Assembly (NCBI GenBank): GCA_963691835.1
Contig: OY829383.1
Coordinates: 3,348,001-3,412,000 of the forward strand
Direction: 5' to 3'
Length of the DNA stretch: 64,000 nucleotides
From: G963691835 sp963691835
GTDB taxonomy: Bacteria; Pseudomonadota; Alphaproteobacteria; Thalassobaculales; Thalassobaculaceae
This document shows, in pieces, positions 8,323 to 17,633 of the stretch. Within the stretch, counting starts at the first letter, position 1. Every line of letters begins with the position of its first letter. A program made the translations under genes and the position numbers. The notes beneath the pieces were generated by a model, which saw only the letters and a program-made list of their open reading frames with translations, was not told the DNA's origin and ran no database searches.

Positions 8323-9138
8323 CTAAGAGAGCCTGGCGTCCCGCCACGCCAGAGCCGCGCGAAGCCCCTGGGAACGAGCGATCTCCATAAACGCGCGCTT
8401 GGTCGGCATGCCTTCGGCCTCGATCAGGAGGTCAATGTCGAGCGCGGCCTCCAACGCTTCGCCCATGCCCATGAGTTCGAATGCCTTGTTGATCGCCCGC
8501 TTGGTCTCTTTGACCAGCACCCGGTCCATCGTGGCCATCCGTTTGCCCAAGCGAAGCGCCTCATCCATCAGTGTTTCAGAAGGAACCAGTCTGTTGACCA
8601 AGCCGATTTGATGGGCGCGTTTGGCTGTGATGCCGTCTTCCCCTGTCAGGATGATCTCCTTGGCGAGTTTTGGACCGACGATCCATGGGAGCAGCATGGC
8701 GACAATCCCGGCCCCGAAAGCCAACTCAGGCTCTCCAAAGACGGCTGTCTCATCAGCCAGTGTGATGTCACACGCCATGGTCATCTCGCAGGCTCCCGCG
8801 AGGGCGGGCCCGTGCACGGCGGCGATCGTCGGTTTACTCAAATGCCAGAACGCCATGATCGCGTCGAAGTCCTTGCGAAGGATGGGCCGCCATCCGGCAA
8901 CGCCGTCCGGGGGGGCATGCAATTGCGCCTGCAGATCGAAACCGGAAGAGAACGCCCGTCCGGCCCCGGTCAAGACGACGGCGCCGATGCTCTCGTCTTC
9001 CTCGACCCGTTGTACCGCCTCCAGGAGAAGCGACAGCATTGGCTGGTCCATGGCGTTTAGCCGACTTGGCCGGTTCAGCGTTATCACCGCGACGGCGCCG
9101 TGCTGGTCGACGAGGACGGAGGACGTGTCTTTGGTCAT
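8323..9138 (-). CDS. Enoyl-CoA hydratase/isomerase (crotonase) family protein
   Basis: The 271-residue crotonase has the CoA-binding start AVITLNRPSRLNAMD, an oxyanion loop at SSGFDL, a second at GPALAGACEM, and both glutamates expected of a hydratase (one in GACEM, one in FGEPEL). It should hydrate a 2-enoyl-CoA, although crotonases vary in reaction. It is divergent from an acyl-CoA synthetase gene, with about 150 bases between, so the two may share a control region and a pathway. Confidence 0.88.
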   Translation of the reverse strand: MTKDTSSVLVDQHGAVAVITLNRPSRLNAMDQPMLSLLLEAVQRVEEDESIGAVVLTGAGRAFSSGFDLQAQLHAPPDGVAGWRPILRKDFDAIMAFWHLSKPTIAAVHGPALAGACEMTMACDITLADETAVFGEPELAFGAGIVAMLLPWIVGPKLAKEIILTGEDGITAKRAHQIGLVNRLVPSETLMDEALRLGKRMATMDRVLVKETKRAINKAFELMGMGEALEAALDIDLLIEAEGMPTKRAFMEIARSQGLRAALAWRDARLS

Positions 9139-9292
9139 GTGGGTGGGTTCCGGTCAGAATATTCTACGGATTGACTGGCAGGTCGGAGCCTTGGCCCGCG
9201 CAGTATGCACGACGGAATCGTGTCCTGGACAGTGAGTGGGCCGCCATTGACGATGGCACACGGCCTACAGCGTCTTGCGGAGACATCAAGGA

Positions 9293-10741
9293 ATGCATCG
9301 GATCGACTTGAGGTTTCGCGAGATCGCCCGGACCCACAGCGGGCTTGTGGCCGTGGACGATGGTGAAACCCGCCTGACCTTTGTCGAACTTGACCGCGTG
9401 TCCGATGACGTGGCGCGCGCTTTGTCGGTCAGCGGTATCGACATCTCGGAGCCGGTCATTGTTCCGGTCTCAACCCTGGCAGTGGACCTGGCTGGCTTTA
9501 TCGGTGTTTGGCGGGCGGGCGGCGTGGCGGTTCCGTTGCATCGGGGCATGCCGGTCGCGGCCGCCGAGCCACTGCTGAAAAGACTTGGTGCAAGGCTGAT
9601 GGTCAATCCGGCCCGTGTTGCTCCGGTGTGGTTCGGATCTGCCGGAGATCTTGTCACGAGGCTGAGCGAGGCGTTGCCCCCCGCGCGGCCACTGTTGTCT
9701 GGTGCTGGCACCATCATCTTCACATCAGGATCGACCGGGTTGCCGAAAGGCGTGGTTCTTTCAGCCGACCGGCAAGCTGACAAACTCGACATGATCCGGG
9801 GTGAAATCGGGTTTGAAGCCGGGCAATCCATGCTGGTCGGGCTTCAATTGACCTTCAGCTTCGGGCAGTGGACGACCTGGCTCACCTTGCTTGGGGGTGG
9901 CACGGCCCATCTGCGGAGGCGGTTCGACCCAGAGCGCATGCTGGAGGAGATGGCAGCCCTGAATGTCGACCGATGGCCCGTCGTGCCCACGATGATGCGC
10001 CGGGTTCTCACTGAGCCCGGGGCCGATGCGGAAAGCGGCTGGTCAGGTACTGTGATGGCGGGGGGCGAGCCGTTGCCGGCGGCTCTGGGTCACCGGTGGC
10101 TGGACATGCATCCCGCGACCCGTCTCGGAGACATCTTCGGGCTTACCGAAACCGGGACCTGCGACTTCTTTGTAAAACCCGAAGAGTATAGGCAAGACGC
10201 CGGGTCGATCGGCCGGGCAGGACTTGGCATCGACTGGCGCCTGGACGACGCCGGAGGGCTCGAGATCCGCTCCCCCTTCGCCATGCTCGGTTATCTGGAT
10301 GATCCGGAGAAGACAGCGGAGACATTGCGGGATGGGTATATCGCAACAGGAGATCTGGCAGAGACCGACAAGGAGGGTCGCGTCCGCCTGATCGGCCGGG
10401 CCAAGGATCTTGTTGTCCGGGCTGGGAACAAGATCGCCCCGCTGGAGGTGGAAGCGGCATTGCTTGCCGAGCCCACCGTCGGCGCGGCCCTTGTCGCGGG
10501 GGTGCCGGATGCCCAAAACGGCGAAGCTGTGGTTGCCGCCCTCGTTCCCGCTCCGGGCAAAGTGATCGATTTGGACCGCTTGCGTGCCGCGCTTTCGGAA
10601 CGGCTTGAGCGCTATAAGGTTCCGGACCGATTCATGGTGCTTGAGGACTTGCCGGGCGGTGCCACGGGCAAGGCGGACCGGGGTGCACTCCGCCGGTTGA
10701 TATCGGAGAAGGAAGAGAAAGCCGGGCTTGCCCGGACCTAG
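9293..10741 (+). CDS. AMP-binding acyl-CoA synthetase (class I adenylate-forming)
   Basis: The protein of about 482 residues has the P-loop-like A3 motif IIFTSGSTGLPKG, the FGLTETGT segment that closes over AMP, a YIATGDLAE hinge and the C-terminal catalytic Lys in GGATGKADRG. It activates a carboxylic acid to its CoA thioester. I use the ATG at 9293 (MHRIDLRF) rather than the in-frame TTG at 9275. The N-terminal domain is short, as in benzoate- or crotonobetaine-type ligases, but the acid is unknown. Its stop overlaps that of the convergent transporter gene by four bases. Confidence 0.85.
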   Translation: MHRIDLRFREIARTHSGLVAVDDGETRLTFVELDRVSDDVARALSVSGIDISEPVIVPVSTLAVDLAGFIGVWRAGGVAVPLHRGMPVAAAEPLLKRLGARLMVNPARVAPVWFGSAGDLVTRLSEALPPARPLLSGAGTIIFTSGSTGLPKGVVLSADRQADKLDMIRGEIGFEAGQSMLVGLQLTFSFGQWTTWLTLLGGGTAHLRRRFDPERMLEEMAALNVDRWPVVPTMMRRVLTEPGADAESGWSGTVMAGGEPLPAALGHRWLDMHPATRLGDIFGLTETGTCDFFVKPEEYRQDAGSIGRAGLGIDWRLDDAGGLEIRSPFAMLGYLDDPEKTAETLRDGYIATGDLAETDKEGRVRLIGRAKDLVVRAGNKIAPLEVEAALLAEPTVGAALVAGVPDAQNGEAVVAALVPAPGKVIDLDRLRAALSERLERYKVPDRFMVLEDLPGGATGKADRGALRRLISEKEEKAGLART

Positions 10742-11700
10742 GCCTCTTCGCCCGGACCGCTCGCGCGGCTTTTCTTCTCCGCGTTTCGATGGATCGTATA
10801 GATCGTGCTGGCGGCGATGATCGCCGCTCCCACCCAGGTCCAGACCGTTGGCACCTCGTTGAAGATGAAGTAGCCGATGACCGAGACGAACAGCAGGCGG
10901 GAATACTCCATCGGCGCGAGCGCAACCGCCTCACCATTCTTGAAGGACTGGATGGTTGTGTATTGGACCATCGACATGAGGGCCCCCAGCGACACCATTA
11001 GCCCAAGCTCGATCCATGTCGGCTCAACCCAGAAGTACCAGGCGGGCCCCGCCAGCAGCAGGGTGAGAGCAATCGACTGATAGCTCATGATCGTTGCCGG
11101 GCGGTCGTGCTGAGAGATGATCCGCGTCAGAATCATGATGAAGGCGACAAAGAAGGCGGAGATGACCGCAAGGATGGCGTAGCTGTCGATGCCCTCCGTG
11201 CTCGGCTGCAGTACGATCATGACGCCGATGAAACCGACCGCCGTCGCCGACCATCGCCGCACGCCGACCACTTCCCGGAGGATGATCACGGCCAGGATTG
11301 TCGTGAAAAGGCTCCGGGCGAAGCTGATTGTCGTCACTTCGGCGATCGGCATGTGAACGATGGCGGTGAACCCTGTCGTCATCGCCACGATCGAGCACAG
11401 AACGCGCGCCGCGTGCAGATGCCGATGGCGGGACTGAAAGATGGTCGGAAATTCCCGCACCATCACCGGCGAGATCAGGATGACGACGAAGAGCTGTCTG
11501 AAGAAGAGGATCTCGACCACCGGAAGACGCTGGCCAATGAACTTAATCTCAGAGGCCATGATCGCGAACAGCACGGCGGAGCCGAGAAACCAGACCGATC
11601 CGCGTGCGTTCCCCGACAGCCCGTTCCACCACGCCTTGATCGAGGCGAGGCGCGAGTCTTCGGACGCGGTTTCGTCTCCGCGCTCTGAGTTGGAAGTCAT
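10738..11700 (-). CDS. EamA-family (drug/metabolite) transporter
   Basis: The product has 320 residues, a hydrophilic N-terminus of about 30, then ten predicted membrane segments arranged as two EamA repeats, with a charged C-terminal tail. The repeated pattern of GLY/ALA-rich helices and the LREVVGVRRWSA loop between repeats are typical. DMT permeases usually export metabolites or amino acids through the inner membrane; the substrate here is unknown. It ends inside the last codons of the convergent acyl-CoA synthetase gene, and the divergent SDR starts 62 bases from its start. Confidence 0.88.
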   Translation of the reverse strand: MTSNSERGDETASEDSRLASIKAWWNGLSGNARGSVWFLGSAVLFAIMASEIKFIGQRLPVVEILFFRQLFVVILISPVMVREFPTIFQSRHRHLHAARVLCSIVAMTTGFTAIVHMPIAEVTTISFARSLFTTILAVIILREVVGVRRWSATAVGFIGVMIVLQPSTEGIDSYAILAVISAFFVAFIMILTRIISQHDRPATIMSYQSIALTLLLAGPAWYFWVEPTWIELGLMVSLGALMSMVQYTTIQSFKNGEAVALAPMEYSRLLFVSVIGYFIFNEVPTVWTWVGAAIIAASTIYTIHRNAEKKSRASGPGEEA

Positions 11701-11762
11701 ACGAAGGAGTGGCCTTTCACGGCTTGAAGACGGCAGTATCCCCCCGAACGGGAGGATATGTC

Positions 11763-12515
11763 ATGCGCTCATTGTCAGGATTCGTTGCTTGGGTCACCGG
11801 TGCCGGTACGGGCATCGGCGAGGCGGCCAGCCTAGCGCTGGCATCGGAAGGAGTCAGGGTCGCCCTCACCGGACGCCGTGCGGGACCGCTGGAGAGTGTC
11901 CGGGATCGGATCGTCTCAGCCGGTGGAGAGGCGATTGTCGCTCCCGGTGATGCGGCCGACCGGGCAGCAATGGCCGATATCGTCACCCGGATCGAACGGG
12001 AATGGGGACGTTTGGACGTTCTGTTCAACAACCACGGCACCAACACCACGCCGCGCCGATGGGGCGATGCGGCGTACGAGGAATGGGACCGCATCATCGA
12101 TGTGAACGTGAAGGGCGCCTATAACTGCGCCGGTGCGGTACTGCCGGTCATGCGGGCTGCCGGGGGCGGGCTGATCGTTACCACGTCGTCCTGGGCGGGC
12201 CGGTTCTACTCCGCTGTTGCGGGTCCAGCCTATGGGGCTTCCAAACACGCCGTCATGGCCTTGAACGCGACACTCAATACCGAGGAGGGCGGCAATGGTA
12301 TCCGGGCCACGGCCCTTTGCCCGGCAGAAGTTGCAACGCCGATCCTGGATAGGCGGCCCGTCAAGGTTCCGGACGCGGACCGTGCTCAACTGATTCAACC
12401 TTCGGATATGGCGGAGATCGTGGTTTTCCTCGCAAAAACCGACCCGCGTGTCTCCCTGACGGAGATTACTGTCGCACCGAGAGTGCAACGCGTTCGACAG
12501 CCAGGAGAGACGTGA
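11763..12515 (+). CDS. Short-chain dehydrogenase/reductase
   Basis: The SDR has 250 residues with the cofactor loop TGAGTGIG, NNHGTN in place of the common NNAG, catalytic Ser in VTTSSWAG and YGASK with Tyr and Lys intact. The GRRA pattern after strand 2 suggests NADP(H). The ATG at 11763 has GGAGG seven bases upstream, which decides it over the earlier in-frame codon at 11709. The C-terminal region is basic and lacks the usual VDGG, so the substrate pocket may differ. It is the first of several same-strand genes running to 16164. Confidence 0.85.
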   Translation: MRSLSGFVAWVTGAGTGIGEAASLALASEGVRVALTGRRAGPLESVRDRIVSAGGEAIVAPGDAADRAAMADIVTRIEREWGRLDVLFNNHGTNTTPRRWGDAAYEEWDRIIDVNVKGAYNCAGAVLPVMRAAGGGLIVTTSSWAGRFYSAVAGPAYGASKHAVMALNATLNTEEGGNGIRATALCPAEVATPILDRRPVKVPDADRAQLIQPSDMAEIVVFLAKTDPRVSLTEITVAPRVQRVRQPGET

Positions 12516-12573
12516 TCTCTGGTCCGGTGGCATGGGATCTGCTACGCACGGCATAGGATGGTTTCAGAGTTGA

Positions 12574-13143
12574 GTGCGATTCACCTTGGATCAAAGCCTT
12601 TCATTTGACGATTTGGCCCATGTCCGCAACGAGAAGCTTCGGCGATTGTTGCAGTACTGGTTCTCACTCCGGAAGGACGGTCTTGTTCCGTCACAGGCTG
12701 ATATCGATCCGCTGGATTTCTCGTATGTTTTGTCGGAGGTCTGGCTCTGCGACTATCTGCCTGACACTGACCGGTTCCAGTATCGGCTGATGGGGGAGCG
12801 GGTGCGCGACCGCTATCAGTCCGGCGTTAAGGGCAAGTTCCTTGACGCCATTACCGACGCGAAGACGCTGCCGCGCGTCCACGGCTATTTCCGAAAGTGC
12901 GTCGACCTGCCCGCGATCGTGCATGTTCAGGGAATGATCTACTCAGAGCTTGAGCGTCCAGCCCGGGGGGAGCGTCTGATGCTGCCGTTCCGCGACGCAG
13001 AAGACCGCGCAACGTTCATCCTCGGGGCGACGACCCATACCTGGGACAACGTGGATGACATGGGCGAGCGTATCGTCAGCCGTCAGGTCAGAACGTTTCA
13101 ACCGGTAGACGGATCGCCCCGGTTCGAGGAAGATTTCCTCTGA
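12574..13143 (+). CDS. PAS_5 domain protein (alphaproteobacterial sensor-like family)
   Basis: This 189-residue protein fits the PAS_5 family of alphaproteobacteria: an N-terminal helix with LLQYWFSLRKDG, then DFSYVLSEVWLCDY, FQYRLMGERVRDRYQ and a C-terminal strand region with MLPFRDAEDRATFILGATTH. Members are single-domain PAS proteins with no attached output, so it may sense a small molecule or partner. An in-frame TGA directly precedes the GTG at 12574, making this the earliest possible start; no ATG lies near. The ribosome-binding site is weak. Confidence 0.7.
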   Translation: MRFTLDQSLSFDDLAHVRNEKLRRLLQYWFSLRKDGLVPSQADIDPLDFSYVLSEVWLCDYLPDTDRFQYRLMGERVRDRYQSGVKGKFLDAITDAKTLPRVHGYFRKCVDLPAIVHVQGMIYSELERPARGERLMLPFRDAEDRATFILGATTHTWDNVDDMGERIVSRQVRTFQPVDGSPRFEEDFL

Positions 13144-13163
13144 TACACGGGGAGGGACGGATC

Positions 13164-14276
13164 ATGAAACTTGGCGTGTTCATGATGCCGCTGCACATGC
13201 CGGGGCGCGACCTCGGCACGGTTCTCAAGGAAGATCAGGATCTGGTTGTCCAGTGCGACGCGCTTGGCTACGCCGAGGCGTGGATGGGGGAGCACTATAC
13301 GTCTACAGGGGAGCCTGTGACGTCCCCTCTATTGTTCAACGCGTCCCTGATCGCAAAAACCTGCGCCATCCGGTTCGGAACGGGGGTGATCAGCCTCCCG
13401 CAGCAGCACCCGCTCGTCGTTGCTGGCCACGCTGCCCTCTTCGATCATCTGTCCGGCGGCCGCATGATCCTCGGCGTGGGTGCGGGCGGATTGTCGAGTG
13501 ACTGGGAGGCGTTTGGCAACCTCGACGGTGAGGGTCGGGCCCGGGCCATGGTCGAGTCCATCAAACTGATCCAGCGTCTCTGGACGGAAGATCCGCCGCT
13601 TCGCCATGACGGCGAGTTTTGGCAGATGGCTTTAGAGGAGCGCATTCTGCCGGAACTGGGGATCGGACGACTCATTCGTCCCCTGCAGCAACCTCATCCG
13701 CCGATCGCAGTCTCGATCCGAAGCGCCAACTCGAAGACGGCGTACTTCGCCGGCAAGTTCGGCTGGATTCCCATCTCCGGCAACTTCATCGAGGCGGGGG
13801 ACATCGCCACGCACTGGCCGACCTATGCAGAGGGTGCGGAAGCTGGTGGTCACACGGCACATCCTTCGGTCTGGCGGGTCGGGCGATCGGTCCTGATCAC
13901 GGACAGCGACGATCAAGCCGCCGAGATCCTGGATGATCCGGATAGTGTTTTTGGTGACTACTACACCTACTTGAACACTCATCGAAAAATGGCGATGGGA
14001 ACGCTCGATACCGGCCGTATCGATTGGGCTGCAGAACGGGCCGAAGCGGTTGAAACCGCCAAGCGCCTCGTCATCGCTGGAACCCGGAACACGGTGCTGG
14101 ATAGACTCGTTTCGTTTGTCGACACCGTTGGGCCCTTTGGAACGCTGCTTTTGACCGGACATGATCAGGCGGACCACGCTGAGCTTTGGGAACGGACTTT
14201 CCGGTTGATGGCGGAGGACATTGGCCCGGCGCTGGAGCGTCATATGGGACTGGAACAGGAGAGCCCGGCCGCATGA
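13164..14276 (+). CDS. LLM-class (luciferase-like) flavin-dependent monooxygenase
   Basis: The 370-residue protein is a bacterial-luciferase-like TIM barrel. It begins MKLGVFMMPLHMPGRD and contains EAWMGEHYTSTGEP, FGTGVISLPQQHPL and GGRMILGVGAGGLSSDW, features seen in limonene-1,2-monooxygenase-like members that use reduced FMN from a separate reductase. It likely oxygenates a hydrophobic compound. GGGAGG precedes the ATG. Its stop overlaps the next ATG by four bases (ATGA), so it is translationally coupled to an alpha/beta hydrolase; oxygenase followed by hydrolase suggests a ring- or ester-opening route. Confidence 0.85.
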   Translation: MKLGVFMMPLHMPGRDLGTVLKEDQDLVVQCDALGYAEAWMGEHYTSTGEPVTSPLLFNASLIAKTCAIRFGTGVISLPQQHPLVVAGHAALFDHLSGGRMILGVGAGGLSSDWEAFGNLDGEGRARAMVESIKLIQRLWTEDPPLRHDGEFWQMALEERILPELGIGRLIRPLQQPHPPIAVSIRSANSKTAYFAGKFGWIPISGNFIEAGDIATHWPTYAEGAEAGGHTAHPSVWRVGRSVLITDSDDQAAEILDDPDSVFGDYYTYLNTHRKMAMGTLDTGRIDWAAERAEAVETAKRLVIAGTRNTVLDRLVSFVDTVGPFGTLLLTGHDQADHAELWERTFRLMAEDIGPALERHMGLEQESPAA

Positions 14277-15133
14277 CCGACCTGTCCAGCCTGTCACCGG
14301 CCGCGCTTTTGGCACGGCTGGAGGGGCAAGCACGCCGCATCGAGACGCCCTTTCCAAGCTCATTTGGGCCGGGACACATGGTATGGCGCGTTTGGGGTCA
14401 GCCAAACCCCGACCGCTTACCATTGGTTCTCTTCCACGGGGGATTCGGGTCATGGCGCCACTGGGTGCGAAACGTTGAGGCTTTGTCGGTCGGGCGGCAG
14501 GTCTTCGCAGCGGATCTGCCGGGCCTGGGTGACAGCACCACACCGCCGCCGGGGTATGACGGCCAATCGCTGGCGGCGATCGTCCGGCACGGGCTGGATG
14601 CGGCGGTTCCCGGGCCGTTCGATCTTGCATGCTTCTCTTTCGGGGCCGCGATCGGCGGCTTTGCCGCAGCGGAGATCGGGGAACGGGTCCGCTCTTTCGT
14701 CGGGGTCGGTGCAGCCGGGTTCGGCCCGCGCGAGCGTGTGACCGAAGGTATGATCCGCATCACGCCGGACATGTCCGATGAGGAAACCTGGCGAGCCGCC
14801 CGGAACAACATGCGCATCCTGATGCTGAGCACGGACGAGGCCGTGGATGACTTGGCCGTCCATATTCAGGTCGAGAACACCCGGCGTGCCCGGCTCCGCA
14901 GTCGCCCCATCTCTCTCACAACCATCTTATTGGAGTCGCTGCCCAAGTTGTCCGGGCAGGTTTCCATGGTCTGGGGAGCCGACGACATCACGGCTGCCGG
15001 CATGCTGGCGGCACGCAACGAGGCGATCCTGGCGGCCAATCCGGATGCGCGCATTCACATGATCGAGGCTGTCGGCCATTGGGTCCAGTACGAGGCCGCT
15101 GACCGGGTCAATCGGATTCTTGAGGCTCTCTGA
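14273..15133 (+). CDS. Alpha/beta hydrolase
   Basis: The 286-residue protein has the alpha/beta hydrolase oxyanion segment VLFHGGFGSWRHW, ADLPGLGDS, a nucleophile elbow CFSFGAA (Ser present, first Gly replaced by Cys), MVWGADD with the acid region and IEAVGHWVQYEA with the catalytic His. All triad positions can be filled. The ATG at 14273 overlaps the preceding monooxygenase stop, so I prefer it to the earlier in-frame codon at 14186. It may hydrolyse the ester or lactone produced by that monooxygenase, an inference from coupling only. Confidence 0.85.
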   Translation: MTDLSSLSPAALLARLEGQARRIETPFPSSFGPGHMVWRVWGQPNPDRLPLVLFHGGFGSWRHWVRNVEALSVGRQVFAADLPGLGDSTTPPPGYDGQSLAAIVRHGLDAAVPGPFDLACFSFGAAIGGFAAAEIGERVRSFVGVGAAGFGPRERVTEGMIRITPDMSDEETWRAARNNMRILMLSTDEAVDDLAVHIQVENTRRARLRSRPISLTTILLESLPKLSGQVSMVWGADDITAAGMLAARNEAILAANPDARIHMIEAVGHWVQYEAADRVNRILEAL

Positions 15134-15165
15134 GTTATCAGGGCTTGGTCATCGGACCGACTAAC

Positions 15166-16164
15166 ATGCGCGAACTCAATCTCCATATCGGCCATACCAA
15201 GACGGGTTCGAGCTACGTTCAGTACTTCCTCGCCAAAAACCATGAGACGCTGCGAAGGAACGGTATCGCCTACCCGCTAAGGAGGGACGAGGTGGTGGCG
15301 CGCTCCGGCAAGATCACGTCCGGCAATGCCTCAATCGTCCAATATCACCGAAATTTTGGTTTTGAGCAGTTGTCCCATGAACGGGTCCTTTTCAGTGGCG
15401 AGCGACTGTTCGGCGATCACGGGAACGGAACACTCCTCGGCGAAGTCGCAGATTATGCGGAGCGTTTTGACGTCTCCCGGATCAATGTCCTGCTGCTGAT
15501 CCGCGACCCGATCCCCCATCTCACATCCGAGTACAACCAACTCGTCAAGCGCAAGCGCTTCGTCGCGCCGATAGAGGACTTCGCCCGGCGCTACGCCCAT
15601 CCGATGGCGGTAGCTCGGTTGATCGAGGATCTCTCCCGGCGTCCGGAGTACCGGCTGACCATCCGGAACTATCGTTTGGAGAAGGACCGCTTGCCTGCGG
15701 TGTTCAAAGAGTGGCTTGGGCTGGACTTCGACCTGCTCCACGACCCCTCAATGAACATAAACCGCTCATTGACGGTGGCGGAGATGGAGGTCCTGAAACG
15801 CCTCAATCTTATCGAGAGCTGTGATTGGACCTTTGCGGACCGGCTGTGCGAAGGGCTGCCGACGCTTGAGGTCGTGCCAGGCTATCCGTCTCTCGATTGT
15901 CAATCTGAGACCTTGGAACGCCTGGCGGAAGCAATGGCGTACGTGAATGGCCACCTCCCGCCGGAGCATAGGTATGAGGCCGCACCGATACCGCAACCGG
16001 TGCTTGGGCTGGATCAAACGACGCTGTCAAAAAGCCAGGTCGATATTCTGCGGGAATGCCTGGCACAGACGGTTGAGAGGCTTGCCGCTTTGAGCGGGGA
16101 GGCCTCCGGGGACATCGCTGCGTTTCGGGCGATCGACAGGGAATTGAGTTGGTTGTCGGCGTAA
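15166..16164 (+). CDS. Sulfotransferase-like P-loop protein
   Basis: The protein of 332 residues begins with HIGHTKTGSSYVQYFLAKN, the PAPS phosphate-binding loop of sulfotransferases, followed by ERLFGDHGN and INVLLLIRDPIPHLTSEYN, which matches the second (3-prime phosphate) motif with Arg and Ser. It may transfer sulfate to a carbohydrate or other cell-surface acceptor. I start at the ATG at 15166, since seven codons back to the TTG at 15145 add nothing family-like. The C-terminal third is unassigned. It is the last rightward gene before a convergent cytochrome gene. Confidence 0.7.
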   Translation: MRELNLHIGHTKTGSSYVQYFLAKNHETLRRNGIAYPLRRDEVVARSGKITSGNASIVQYHRNFGFEQLSHERVLFSGERLFGDHGNGTLLGEVADYAERFDVSRINVLLLIRDPIPHLTSEYNQLVKRKRFVAPIEDFARRYAHPMAVARLIEDLSRRPEYRLTIRNYRLEKDRLPAVFKEWLGLDFDLLHDPSMNINRSLTVAEMEVLKRLNLIESCDWTFADRLCEGLPTLEVVPGYPSLDCQSETLERLAEAMAYVNGHLPPEHRYEAAPIPQPVLGLDQTTLSKSQVDILRECLAQTVERLAALSGEASGDIAAFRAIDRELSWLSA

Positions 16165-16173
16165 GGGGTGCTG

Positions 16174-16845
16174 TCAAACCAGCGCCAAACCGCCCCAGAC
16201 AACGGCGGCGGCGACCAGGAGAACCATCGCCGCGAGAGCCGGCGAGCCGCCTTTCGCAGGGGGGTGTTCCCCGTCCATCAGTTTGTTACCGGAGACCATT
16301 GGGCTGACCAGGTCTTTCGTAAAAACAATGGCATAAACAACGATCGCGCAAAGATGCAGGATTATGAAGATAAACAGCAGATCGAACGCCTCGTGATGGA
16401 GGTCCGTAAGCTGTTTGCCCATGTCATAGCCCACGAGATGCGCCAACGGGCCTTCGAACAGGATGTCGTCATTTGAGAAGAGCCCGAGAGAGGCGGTTGC
16501 CGCCGTCAGGCCCAGCAGGGCGATCACACTCAACCCGCCCAATGGATTGTGACCACGGTCTTCCGTGTCCTGCCGCCGAAACAGTCCCATCGCATAGCGG
16601 ATGATTTCTGGGGGTGGGCGGACGAAATCGCTGAAACGGGCATGTTGGCCGCCAACAAAACCCCAGATGATCCGGAAGAGGATCAGGGTGAGGATGCATT
16701 TGCCGAAGATCAGATGAAGATCGAGCTCTTCGTTCTCTCCCGTGACCCAGGATCCAATGATCATAACCACCAAAGCCCAGTGAAAGAGGCGGGTTGGCAG
16801 ATCCCATATACGCACGGGTTTCTTTAGGGGGGACTCGTCCGACAT
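16174..16845 (-). CDS. Cytochrome b561 / hydrogenase-type cytochrome b membrane protein
   Basis: The 223-residue protein begins VRIWDLPTRLFHWALV, the usual opening of di-heme cytochrome b561 domains, with His in the first membrane helix. Four to five hydrophobic segments follow, with further candidate heme histidines in LHLIFGKC, HLVGYDMGKQ, LHHEAFD and ILHLCAIV. A last hydrophobic segment sits at the C-terminus after a polar loop. It probably passes electrons between quinone and a periplasmic partner. The ATG at 16845 is one base beyond the stop of the upstream creatininase gene, which suggests one transcript. Confidence 0.85.
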   Translation of the reverse strand: MSDESPLKKPVRIWDLPTRLFHWALVVMIIGSWVTGENEELDLHLIFGKCILTLILFRIIWGFVGGQHARFSDFVRPPPEIIRYAMGLFRRQDTEDRGHNPLGGLSVIALLGLTAATASLGLFSNDDILFEGPLAHLVGYDMGKQLTDLHHEAFDLLFIFIILHLCAIVVYAIVFTKDLVSPMVSGNKLMDGEHPPAKGGSPALAAMVLLVAAAVVWGGLALV

Positions 16846-16846
16846 C

Positions 16847-17593
16847 CTAACTCTCCGAGAAGAAGGCGCCCGCATCGTCGATCACACCCGACACGCTGGC
16901 TTCGACCAACGCCGCGCCGTGTTCCGGTGTTGCCAGGAAGCCATCCGCCTCGATCCGGCCATCGGGAAAAAGGCCGCGGTAGTCATCGGCGTCGAAGTAA
17001 GCCCTTGGTGCGGCACCGGCCGGTTGCATGTCTGCCTTCTTGATGTGTTCGGGCAAGGCGAACTGTGTCACCGCGATCTCCGAGGCCGTGGCGTGACGGC
17101 CGTCACGATCGCCGTAGAACTCCCGCGCCAGCGTCGCCACGCCCTCGAACTGGAACCAATTTGCGAGCCGCGTACGCACCGTGGGTGCGTCGGATGTGGC
17201 CTGAAAGCTTTTCTCCGCATGGATTTCGGAGAAGGCTGCAAGGACGGTGGGGATGTTCCCACCATGTCCATTGAGGAAATAGAACCGGCGAAAACCGTTT
17301 CGCGAGAGGGACTGCACATAGTCCCGGATAACCGCAATCAACGTCGTCGGCCGCAGTGCCACTGTGCCGGTGAAGGCGAGGTGATGCTGTGCCATGCCCA
17401 CGTTTATGGTGGGGCCCACCAGCACGCCGAGTGTTTCGGCCGCCCGATCCGCGACGACGTACGGGCAAATGCAATCCGTGCCAATAAGCCCGTTCGGGCC
17501 ATGTTGTTCGCTGGACCCGATGGGCACGATGATCGCGTCTTTGCTCTCAAGATACTGACCGACCTCCGGCCAGGTGCGATGGTGGAGGCGCAT
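16847..17593 (-). CDS. Creatininase-family amidohydrolase
   Basis: The 248-residue protein has the family motif IIVPIGSSEQHGPNG with metal-binding Glu and His, GTDCICP with the next Asp, NVGMAQHHLAF and FLNGHGGN. The family includes creatinine amidohydrolase, the riboflavin-pathway Fapy deformylase and MftE, all binding two divalent metals. Which reaction is used here is not decidable. It lies between an amidase and a cytochrome b561 gene on the same strand, one base from the latter. Confidence 0.88.
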   Translation of the reverse strand: MRLHHRTWPEVGQYLESKDAIIVPIGSSEQHGPNGLIGTDCICPYVVADRAAETLGVLVGPTINVGMAQHHLAFTGTVALRPTTLIAVIRDYVQSLSRNGFRRFYFLNGHGGNIPTVLAAFSEIHAEKSFQATSDAPTVRTRLANWFQFEGVATLAREFYGDRDGRHATASEIAVTQFALPEHIKKADMQPAGAAPRAYFDADDYRGLFPDGRIEADGFLATPEHGAALVEASVSGVIDDAGAFFSES

Positions 17594-17633
17594 TGACCAA
17601 GCTCCGTTCCAGTGTCACTCAGCTTACCACCGT

